A stretch of DNA of 64,000 bases from Brevundimonas naejangsanensis. GTDB lineage: Bacteria > Pseudomonadota > Alphaproteobacteria > Caulobacterales > Caulobacteraceae. A program made the translations under genes and the position numbers. The stretch spans positions 124,001-188,000 of the forward strand of contig NZ_CP032707.1 in the NCBI RefSeq assembly GCF_003627995.1, read 5' to 3'. A model generated the notes under the pieces. The model made no database searches. It had not been told where the DNA came from and saw nothing but the letters and a program-made list of their open reading frames with translations. Numbering within the stretch: the stretch's first letter is position 1; every line of letters begins with the position of its first letter. Shown in pieces: positions 39,545 through 46,485 of this stretch.

Positions 39545-40103
39545 GGATCGTCACCTCGCCCGCCCCGTCGATGGCGACAATGACGGCCTGCCCTCCGCGC
39601 TCCAGCCGCACGCTGGCGGCGTCGGCCCCGCCGGTCGGGTCGAAGACGGCGCGCGCGGGCGCGGCGACGGCGGCGCCTTCCTCCCATGCCGTGGGAGCCA
39701 ACACGCCAGTCAGCGGCGTCCAGACCGCGCCGTCAAAGGCCTCGAAGCCATAGCCCGCCGTGTCGGCGCGCAGCGCCACCGGGCGGTTGGTCATCACCGC
39801 CTCTTCGCGCGCCAGCGTCAGGCGCGCGGCGAACCGCTCGGCCTCGACCGCCAGCGTCGGGCGCGGGTCCGGCATGGACAGCACCAACGCCCCCGCCGCC
39901 ACGCCGATAATGGCGATGACGACCATCAGTTCGACGAGGGTGAAGCCTATTCTTTGTTCGCTGCCGCGCGCGCCTCGGGCCCGCGCTGCTTGAGCGAGTT
40001 GTCGTGCGCTACCGCTCGCCGCTCGGCGGCTGCCTATTTGAGCGCGTTGTGCGCGCGCCGATCGAGCCCGATCAGCCCTGCCAGTTGCCGATGTCGGCGT
40101 CAT
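39537..40103 (-). CDS. gspH: Type II secretion minor pseudopilin GspH with a very long leader
   Basis: GspH is the minor pseudopilin that joins the tip complex to the GspG shaft. The prepilin site is IG|FTLVELMVVIAIIGVAAGALVL with mature Glu5; the C-terminal domain has LTLAREEAVMTNRPVALR and FDPTGGADAASVRL. The nearest possible start is the ATG at 40103, inside the end of gspG; no ATG, GTG or TTG lies in frame between it and the cleavage site. The leader is therefore 53 residues, against 5-10 usually. It is built from two tandem copies of a palindromic repeat (encoding RRAASGSARQ and ARARGARGSEQ). How the gene is translated, by coupling to gspG or from a rare start codon, is open. Confidence 0.82.
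   Translation of the reverse strand: MTPTSATGRADRARSARAQRAQIGSRRAASGSARQLAQAARARGARGSEQRIGFTLVELMVVIAIIGVAAGALVLSMPDPRPTLAVEAERFAARLTLAREEAVMTNRPVALRADTAGYGFEAFDGAVWTPLTGVLAPTAWEEGAAVAAPARAVFDPTGGADAASVRLERGGQAVIVAIDGAGEVTIHE
39954..39996. repeat. In-frame repeat in the gspH leader, proximal copy
   Basis: This is a diverged copy ending GCTGCTTGAGCG, directly next to the distal copy at 39999-40044. It encodes LAQAARARGARGSEQ, just before the IG cleavage site of GspH. Confidence 0.65.
39999..40044. repeat. In-frame repeat in the gspH leader, distal copy
   Basis: The segment begins TTGTCGTGCGCTACCGCTCG and ends TTGAGCG. Over 46 bases it is close to the gspG copy at 40483-40528, with about seven differences. 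In GspH it encodes AQIGSRRAASGSARQ. Confidence 0.78.
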
Positions 40104-40590
40104 TTCCCTCGCCCCCTTCCTGGCCGTCGGCGCCGAAGGACCAGATATCGAACTGGCCGCCATGCGCGCTGCGACGGCGGTATTGGTAAGGGTTGCCCCA
40201 CGGGTCTTCCGGCAGGCGGCGGACATAGCCGCCCTGGCGATAGCGTTCCGGCCGCGCCAGATCCGCGGGCGGCGCGGTCAGGGCCTTCAGCCCCTGCTGG
40301 TCCGTGGGGAAGGTCAGGTTGTCGAGGCGATAGGTCTCCACCGCCTGTTCCAGCACCGAGATGTCGGCCCGCGCCTTGCCGACCATGGCCTTGTCCTGAC
40401 TGGGCAGGACGTTGATCGCCACCACCGTCGCCAACAGGCCGATGATGACGATGACCACCATTAGCTCGACAAGGGTGAAGCCTTGTCGTGCGCTACCCCT
40501 CGCCGCGCGGCGGCTCGCTGCTTGAGCGCGTCGGGCGCGCGCCTTGGCGATGTGGCGCAAGCGTCGGGCGCAGGTCTCGAGAACGGACAT
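40072..40590 (-). CDS. gspG: Type II secretion major pseudopilin GspG
   Basis: GspG is the shaft subunit of the pseudopilus. The mature protein is classic: G|FTLVELMVVIVIIGLLATVVAINVL, then MGKARADISVLEQAVETYRLDNLTFPTDQQGL, then RLPEDPWGNPYQY and FDIWSFGADGQEGGEG with calcium-binding residues. The leader from the ATG at 40590 is 37 residues (MSVLETCARRLRHIAKARAR, then RAQAASRRAARGSARQG), much longer than the usual 6-10. Its last part is encoded by a palindromic repeat copy. GAGAGG precedes the start, which lies 11 bases after the gspF stop. Confidence 0.93.
   Translation of the reverse strand: MSVLETCARRLRHIAKARARRAQAASRRAARGSARQGFTLVELMVVIVIIGLLATVVAINVLPSQDKAMVGKARADISVLEQAVETYRLDNLTFPTDQQGLKALTAPPADLARPERYRQGGYVRRLPEDPWGNPYQYRRRSAHGGQFDIWSFGADGQEGGEGNDADIGNWQG
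40483..40528. repeat. In-frame palindromic repeat in the gspG leader
   Basis: This 46-base copy begins TTGTCGTGCGCTACCCCTCG and ends GCTGCTTGAGCG, with the central palindrome CGCCGCGCGGCG. It encodes AQAASRRAARGSARQ, directly before the G|FTLVEL site. It is the best-preserved copy, together with 39999-40044. Confidence 0.8.
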
Positions 40591-40601
40591 CAATGCCTCT
40601 C

Positions 40602-41816
40602 TCACCCCAGGGCCAGGGTGTTGATCTGAAGGATGGGCAGCAGGATCGAGAGCACGATCACGGCCACGATCCCGCCCATGATCACGATGATCGCCGGCTC
40701 CAGAAGGCTGAGCATCACGGCGGTGAAGTTGGAGAACTCGCGCTCCAGATAGTCGGCTGCGCGCTCCAGCATGGGCTCCAGACGGCCGCTGCTTTCGCCG
40801 GACGCGGCCATGTAGACGAGGATGGGCGGGAAGACCTCGGCGCGGCGCATGGCGGCCGACAGGCCGCCGCCCTCGCGCACGGCCTCGGCCATCTGTTCGG
40901 TGGCGCGGCGCAGGGCGCGGTTGGAGACGGTGCGGGCGGTGATGGTCAGCCCCTCCAGCACCGGCAGGCCCGCCGCGATCATGGTCGACAGGGTGCGGGC
41001 CATGCGCGCCCCGTGCAGGTCGCGCGTCAGCCGACCGACCAGCGGCAGCCTCAGCACCCAGGCGTCCAGCCTCAGCCGCACCGCCTCGCGCCGCCTCGCG
41101 ATCAACCCCGCGGCGACCACGGCCGCCAGCGTCAACAGGATCAGCCAGCCCCAGTCGCGCATCAGGTCCGACAGGCCGATGACCAGCCGCGTCAGCAGCG
41201 GCAGGGTCTGGCCCATGCTGTCGAACTGATCGACCACCTTGGGCACGATATAGGCCATCATGGCGACGATGACGCCCAGCGCCACCACCGCCAGCACGCA
41301 CGGATAGACCAGCGCCGTCAACACCTTGCCGCGCACTTGTTCGTCCCGCTCCAGCCCGTCGGCCAGGCGTTCAAGGATGGGCTGAAGCGCGCCCGACTGC
41401 TCGCCCGCCGCCGTCATGGCGCGATACAGCGGCGGAAAAGCCGCGCCCTGCTGGCCCATGGCGTCGGACAGGCGCCGCCCCTCGATCACCCCGGCGTGGA
41501 CGCCTTCCAGCACGCGGCGGACATTGGGCCGGTCGGCCTGAAGCATCAGATTGCGCAGCGCCTCTTCCAGCGGAGAGACGGAGATCAGCGTCGCCAGTTG
41601 CCGCGTGGTTAGCGCCAGCGTCTTGGGCGACAGGCGCCCGACCTTGCCGACCTTCGAAGGCGCGGCGACCGCGCCCGAACGACCGGCCGTCAGTTGCAAC
41701 GGGGCCAACTGGCGCTTCGCCAGCGCCTTGCGCGCAGCCGCCTCATCGGCGGCAGTCACGGAGCCGCTGACCGTCCGCCCGGCCGCGTCGGCGGCGATGT
41801 AGTCGAAAGCCGCCAT
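40602..41816 (-). CDS. gspF: Type II secretion inner-membrane platform protein GspF
   Basis: GspF is the polytopic platform protein on which GspE acts to extrude pseudopilin. The 404-residue protein has an N-terminal cytoplasmic domain (MAAFDYIAADAAGRTVSGSV), and two repeats of the T2SSF domain with their signature stretches (FPPLYRAMTAAGEQSGALQPIL; FPPILVYMAASGESSGRLEPML). Hydrophobic helices follow near residues 170-190, 220-245 and 375-398. Its start shares one base with the gspE stop (TGATG), so translation is coupled. Confidence 0.95.
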   Translation of the reverse strand: MAAFDYIAADAAGRTVSGSVTAADEAAARKALAKRQLAPLQLTAGRSGAVAAPSKVGKVGRLSPKTLALTTRQLATLISVSPLEEALRNLMLQADRPNVRRVLEGVHAGVIEGRRLSDAMGQQGAAFPPLYRAMTAAGEQSGALQPILERLADGLERDEQVRGKVLTALVYPCVLAVVALGVIVAMMAYIVPKVVDQFDSMGQTLPLLTRLVIGLSDLMRDWGWLILLTLAAVVAAGLIARRREAVRLRLDAWVLRLPLVGRLTRDLHGARMARTLSTMIAAGLPVLEGLTITARTVSNRALRRATEQMAEAVREGGGLSAAMRRAEVFPPILVYMAASGESSGRLEPMLERAADYLEREFSNFTAVMLSLLEPAIIVIMGGIVAVIVLSILLPILQINTLALG

Positions 41817-43309
41817 CAGGCCGCGACCTCTTCGGCGGCGGTCTCCTGACGCGCCACGCGCAGGGCCTCCTCGACCGAGGTGACGCCCTCCAGCACCAGC
41901 GCCCGCGCCCGGTCGGCCAGCGTCCCGCCGCGCGCGAAGGCGGCGTCGAACACCGCGTCCTCATCGGCGCCCGAGGCGATCAGGCGACGCAACTTCTCGT
42001 CCACCGCCAGCGTCTCATAAAGGCCGATCCGCCCGACATAGCCGGTCGAACCGCAGTCGGCGCAGCCGTGCGGCCGCCAGACCCGCACGCCTCCCTCGGC
42101 CCCGATCAGGCGCGCCGTCGCCTTGTCCGCCGTCTCCTCGATCCGGCAGTGCGGGCACAGGCGCCGCACCAGCCGCTGCGCCACCACCAGCCGCAGGGTC
42201 GAGGCCAGCAGGAAGGGCTCGACCCCCATGTCGCGCAGCCGCGTCACGGCCCCGGCCGCATCATTGGTGTGGACCGTCGACAGAACCAGATGGCCTGTCA
42301 GCGAGGCTTGAACGGCGATGGCCGCCGTCTCCGTGTCGCGGATTTCGCCGACCATGACCACGTCCGGGTCCTGACGCAGGATGGCGCGCAGACCGGCGGC
42401 GAAGGTCATGCCGACCTTGGGGTTCACCTGCGTCTGGCCCACGCCCTCCATGGCGTATTCAACCGGGTCTTCGACCGTCAGGATGTTGCGCGAGCCGTCG
42501 TTCAGCAGCGACAGTCCGGCATAGAGGCTGGTCGTCTTGCCCGAGCCGGTCGGCCCGGTCACGAGGATGATGCCGTTCGGCTCGGCCAGCGCATGGCGGA
42601 AGGCCTCCAGCGCCGCCGGGTCCATGCCTAGACGGTCCAGCGTCAGCCCGGCCTGATCCTTGTCCAGAATCCGCAGCACCACCCGCTCGCCCGCCCGCGA
42701 CGGCAGGGTCGAGACGCGCACGTCCAGCGACTTGCCGCCCAGCGTCAGGGGAATGCGCCCGTCCTGGGGTTTGCGCTTCTCGGCGATGTCCAGCCGCGCC
42801 ATGACCTTGATGCGCGACACCAGCAGCGGCGCCACGCGCGGATTCAGGCTCAGCGCCTCGCGCAGCACCCCGTCCACCCGCATCCGCACCAGAAGGCGCG
42901 TCTCATAGCTTTCCAGATGCACGTCCGAGGCGCCGATGCGGGCGGCCTCAGCGATGACGCCGTTGATCAGGCGGATGACTGGCGCGTCGTCCGTGGCGTC
43001 CAGCAAGTCCGCCGCCGCCGGAATGTCATCCACCAGACTGTCCAGCCCCACCGGCAGGGACAGGTCGTCGCCGTCGGCCGCCGTCAGTTGCTCTCCCGCA
43101 TAGACTTCCGACAGCTTGCGGTCGAAGGCGGCGGCGCTCAGCGGCGTCGCCTCCAGCGGGCGGCCCAGCGCGCGGCGCGCCTCGACCAGCGCCAGAGGGT
43201 CTGCGCCCTCGCGCACCCCCACCGCCATCACTTCGCCCGCCGCCAGCAGCAGGACGCCGTGCGTCTTGGCGAAGCCGTAAGGCAGGCGTGGATCGACGAC
43301 GGTGATCAC
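41816..43309 (-). CDS. gspE: Type II secretion ATPase GspE
   Basis: GspE is the hexameric cytoplasmic ATPase that powers pseudopilus assembly. The 497-residue protein has the N1E region, then DVHLESYETRLLVRMRVDGVL, Walker A GPTGSGKTTSLYAGL, the Asp box ILTVEDPVEY, Walker B LRQDPDVVMVGEIRDTETA, and STVHTNDAAGAVTRLRDMGV with the His box. The zinc-binding C-M domain carries CPHC and CADC. All catalytic residues are present. It overlaps gspD by ATGA and gspF by one base. Confidence 0.96.
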   Translation of the reverse strand: MITVVDPRLPYGFAKTHGVLLLAAGEVMAVGVREGADPLALVEARRALGRPLEATPLSAAAFDRKLSEVYAGEQLTAADGDDLSLPVGLDSLVDDIPAAADLLDATDDAPVIRLINGVIAEAARIGASDVHLESYETRLLVRMRVDGVLREALSLNPRVAPLLVSRIKVMARLDIAEKRKPQDGRIPLTLGGKSLDVRVSTLPSRAGERVVLRILDKDQAGLTLDRLGMDPAALEAFRHALAEPNGIILVTGPTGSGKTTSLYAGLSLLNDGSRNILTVEDPVEYAMEGVGQTQVNPKVGMTFAAGLRAILRQDPDVVMVGEIRDTETAAIAVQASLTGHLVLSTVHTNDAAGAVTRLRDMGVEPFLLASTLRLVVAQRLVRRLCPHCRIEETADKATARLIGAEGGVRVWRPHGCADCGSTGYVGRIGLYETLAVDEKLRRLIASGADEDAVFDAAFARGGTLADRARALVLEGVTSVEEALRVARQETAAEEVAA

Positions 43310-45426
43310 CGGGCGCCCCCCGACACCGGCGGCAGCGGCCGGGCCGCGACCGGCGCGACAGGGGCGATGACCAGCGGCTCTCCCGCCGCCGGAGCCGCAG
43401 GCGGCTGGGCCTGCATATAGTCGCGCAACAGGGCGTCGAGGCTCGGCTCGCGATCGGGATGAACTCTCTGCTGCTCGCCGCGCATATAGCCCCAGCGGTC
43501 CGCCGCCAGCCCCTGCGCGTCCGCCGTGGTGCGCAATATGGTCGGGCGCAGGAAGACCATCAGATTGGTCCGCCCCCGCTCGCGGCTGGTCGAGCGGAAC
43601 AGGACGCCGACGCCCGGAATGTCGCCCAGACCGGGCACCTTGCTGACCTCCAGCCGGTCGTTCTGATCCAGCAGGCCGCCCGCCACGGCGATGTCGCCGT
43701 CATCGACGACCAGCGTCGTCTCCAGCTCGCGCTTGTCCAGGATCAGGTCGTTGGCGCCGCTGGTCAGCAGGCCGTTGATGCTCGACACCTCCTGCCGCAG
43801 CGTCAGGGTGATGGAGCCGCCTGCGTTGATCTGGGGCCGCACCGTCAGGCGCACCCCGATATCCTTGCGCTCGGTCGTGGTGAAGGGGTTGGAGTTGCCG
43901 TCCAGAATGGTCTGGCCAGTGGTGATCGGCACCTCCTGCCCGACCAGGAAGGTCGCCTCTTCGTTATCCAGCGTCATGATCGACGGAGTCTGCAGCAGGT
44001 TGGAGCCCGCGTCCGTCTTGGCCGCGTTGATGATGAAGCCGAACAGGCCGTCGCCCCACTTGCCGCCCGCCCCGCCGACGAAGCCGTTGGCGCCCAGCAG
44101 GCTGTTCAGGGCCAGGTTCTGCAGCCGCTCGCGCAGGGGATCGTCCTTGTCGAGTTGGCCCGCCGCCGCCCCGCCCGCGAGGGGAACCAGCGGCGCGGCG
44201 CGATCGGAATAGTTGGTCAGGCCGACGCCCTGCTCGCCCGCTAACAGCCACTGCACGCCCAGATCGCGCACGGCCTTGTCGCTCAGCTCCACGACGATGG
44301 CCTCGATCAGCACCTGCTGGCGGCGCACGTCCAGTTGGCGGATCACCTCGGTCAAGGTGCGTTGCAGGTCCGCCGGGCCGGAGATGACCAGGGCGTTGGC
44401 GCCGGGGAAGCGGGCGATCGTGGCGCGCTGTCCGGTGGCGGTCACCGTGGTCGAGCCGATCGACCCGCTGTCAGCCTCGCCCGTCGTGGTCAGGCCGCCC
44501 TGTCCCATGCCGCGGGTCGTATTGGTCGCCCCGGCGCGGGCGGTGCGCAGGCGCGGGGACGAGGTCGCCGCCGCATCGGCCGGCTGGCCCACGATCTGTT
44601 GCAGCACGGGCAGCAACTGCTCGGCGTCAGCGTGCTCCAGGAAGACGACGTTGACGTCCTGACTGGCCCGCGCGCGTCCGTCCAGGTCGGCGATCAGGCC
44701 GCGCACCCGCGCCAGCGCCTGACCATCGCCGCGCAGGACCAGGGCGTTGGAGCTTTCGACCGGGGTGATCGTCACCAGACCCGGCCCGCCGGGGCCGCCC
44801 GTCACCTGTTGCAGCACGCCCGCGATCTCGCGCGCCGAGGCGTTCTCCAGCGCCACGACCTCATAGGCGGAACGGTCCACGTCGATGCGGCCGACCAGCG
44901 CCCGGATGCGCGACAGATTGTCGGCGAAGTCGGCCACCACCACGCTGTTGGCGCCGGGATTGGCCAGCACCTGCCCCTGCGCCCCGACCAGCGGCCGGAT
45001 CGTCTCGGCGGCCGAGGCGGCGTCGATGTGGCGAAGGGTGAAGACCTCGGTCGAGAACCGCTCGGCGCCGACCGTGGCCGGGCCCTGCGCCGCGCCCTGG
45101 GCCGGACTGATGCGATAGGCGCCCGACGACGTCGGCGCCACCACCAGACCATTGGCCCGCAGCGTCGACAGGAAGACCTCGAACAGCTGGGCGCGGGTCA
45201 GGGGGCGCGGACTGGACACCGTCACCGTGCCCGTCACCGCCGGATCGACGATGAAGGTGCGGCCGGTGGTGCGCGCCACATCCTGCACGAAGGCGCGGAT
45301 GTCGGCGTTCTGGACGTTCAGCGTCTGGCGCGCCTCCTGGGCCATCACCGGCGCGGCGGCCAGCGGCTGGGCCGCCAGGACGGCGGCGAGAACGCCGGTG
45401 AGCAGGGAGCGGTTACGGGCCTTCAT
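43306..45426 (-). CDS. gspD: Type II secretion outer-membrane secretin GspD
   Basis: GspD forms the outer-membrane channel of the system. The 706-residue protein has a signal peptide (SLLTGVLAAVLAAQPLAAAP). The N0 domain follows (TLNVQNADIRAFVQDVARTTGRTFIVDP), then N1-N3 repeats (FTLRHIDAASAAETIRPLVGA, EVVALENASAREIAGVLQQV, VVFLEHADAEQLLPVLQQIV). The secretin core has QTPSIMTLDNEEATFLVGQEVP and DVGVRLTV-like GVRLTVRPQINAGGSITLTL, ending with IPGVGVLFRSTSRERGRTNLMVFLRPTI. No pilotin gene is seen. It lies between gspC and gspE with 4-base overlaps. Confidence 0.96.
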   Translation of the reverse strand: MKARNRSLLTGVLAAVLAAQPLAAAPVMAQEARQTLNVQNADIRAFVQDVARTTGRTFIVDPAVTGTVTVSSPRPLTRAQLFEVFLSTLRANGLVVAPTSSGAYRISPAQGAAQGPATVGAERFSTEVFTLRHIDAASAAETIRPLVGAQGQVLANPGANSVVVADFADNLSRIRALVGRIDVDRSAYEVVALENASAREIAGVLQQVTGGPGGPGLVTITPVESSNALVLRGDGQALARVRGLIADLDGRARASQDVNVVFLEHADAEQLLPVLQQIVGQPADAAATSSPRLRTARAGATNTTRGMGQGGLTTTGEADSGSIGSTTVTATGQRATIARFPGANALVISGPADLQRTLTEVIRQLDVRRQQVLIEAIVVELSDKAVRDLGVQWLLAGEQGVGLTNYSDRAAPLVPLAGGAAAGQLDKDDPLRERLQNLALNSLLGANGFVGGAGGKWGDGLFGFIINAAKTDAGSNLLQTPSIMTLDNEEATFLVGQEVPITTGQTILDGNSNPFTTTERKDIGVRLTVRPQINAGGSITLTLRQEVSSINGLLTSGANDLILDKRELETTLVVDDGDIAVAGGLLDQNDRLEVSKVPGLGDIPGVGVLFRSTSRERGRTNLMVFLRPTILRTTADAQGLAADRWGYMRGEQQRVHPDREPSLDALLRDYMQAQPPAAPAAGEPLVIAPVAPVAARPLPPVSGGAR

Positions 45427-46265
45427 GGGCGCGTCCTTACGGTGGTGGAGCGGACTTGGCCGTCGCGCTCGAACTGGATCTGGGCCGAGGGGGCGTCGGC
45501 CAGCTGGCCGCGCAGGGCGGCGATGGCCTGCGGGCTGTTCAGGGTCGTGCCGTTGACCGACAGGATGACGTCGCCTGAGCGCAGGCCGGCGTTGCGCAAC
45601 TCGCCCCCGTCGCCCGAGGCGGAGACCGTCAGGCCGTTGACGCCGAGGCCTTTGATGCGCGGACGCAGGCCCGCCTGGGCGATCAGACGTTGGGGGTCGA
45701 CCACCACGCCCTCGGCCGAAGCCGCTTCTGGCGCAGTCACGGCGGGTTGCGCCGCCGCTACAGGCGCAACGGGCGCTACGCCTGAGGCCAAGTCGGGAAA
45801 ATCGAGACGGAACGGCGCGCCGCCGCGCGACAGCATGACGTGGTCGGGCGCGACGGCGTTCAGGGTGAGCCCCGGCTCAAGCTCTTCGCCCGCGCCGACC
45901 GAAACCTGGCGGCCGTCGGCCAGGCCTATGATGGCCGAGCCGCCGCCCGCGCCGTCCGCGCGCACGCCGAACAGGGTCAGGCCGCCGCCATCCGATGGCG
46001 TGGCCTCGGCCCCGCCCCCGCCGTTTCGGAAGAAGGCGTCGAAGCGCGACAGCACGCCCAGGTCGACCTCCGGCAGAGGCCGCGCCTGCGTCGCTTGCGG
46101 CGTCGGCGCGGCAAATAGCCAGATCAGCCGCCCGCCCTGCACCAGAAGAAGAAGGATCAGCGCCGCCTCGACCACGCGCCGCAGGGGGGGACGGCGAAGG
46201 GACAGGCCGCCCTTGCCCAACGAAACGGCGCTCAATTTGCGAAGGCCAGCGAGCAAGGAAAACAT
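45423..46265 (-). CDS. gspC: Type II secretion protein GspC with PDZ-like domain
   Basis: GspC links the inner-membrane platform to the secretin and helps choose substrates. The 280-residue protein has a membrane helix (VVEAALILLLLVQGGRLIWLFAA), a homology region binding GspD (LTLFGVRADGAGGGSAIIGLADGRQVSVGAGEEL), and a C-terminal PDZ-like domain (GLRSGDVILSVNGTTLNSPQ, AQIQFERDGQVRSTTV). The frame is open to 46364. I take the ATG at 46265 (MFSLLAGLRKLSAVSL), which has GAGAGG about 10 bases upstream. It heads the operon, with the promoter expected in the 220 bases before the next gene. Confidence 0.9.
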   Translation of the reverse strand: MFSLLAGLRKLSAVSLGKGGLSLRRPPLRRVVEAALILLLLVQGGRLIWLFAAPTPQATQARPLPEVDLGVLSRFDAFFRNGGGGAEATPSDGGGLTLFGVRADGAGGGSAIIGLADGRQVSVGAGEELEPGLTLNAVAPDHVMLSRGGAPFRLDFPDLASGVAPVAPVAAAQPAVTAPEAASAEGVVVDPQRLIAQAGLRPRIKGLGVNGLTVSASGDGGELRNAGLRSGDVILSVNGTTLNSPQAIAALRGQLADAPSAQIQFERDGQVRSTTVRTRP

Positions 46266-46426
46266 CCCCAACGGCCTCTCGCGGCCGCCTCGCCTCCCTA
46301 GGCGGATGCTCCGTACCCGGCTCGCTCCGAACCATGACAGCGTCGAGAAGTTGTCACGACACATGAAGCGGGTTCAGATGAAATGATGCGCAACCGTCAC
46401 CCACCACGCCCGCCTATAGAGAGGCA

Positions 46427-46462
46427 ATAAAAAGCCGGGAGACCGCTGAGGGCCTCCCGGCT
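46427..46462 (-). terminator. Intrinsic terminator after the T2SS-adjacent TonB receptor
   Basis: AGCCGGGAG (46433-46441) and CTCCCGGCT (46454-46462) form a perfect 9-base stem. On the minus strand it is followed by TTTTTATT. It lies about 23 bases past the receptor stop and separates the receptor transcript from the gsp operon. Confidence 0.88.
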
Positions 46463-46485
46463 CAAATGTCAGGCGCGGTCCGCGC

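Noticed and set aside
46266..46440. Possible Pho box upstream of gspC
   Set aside because: One CTGTCAT half-site is seen on the minus strand, but no second copy at the required 11-base spacing. I do not claim phosphate control.
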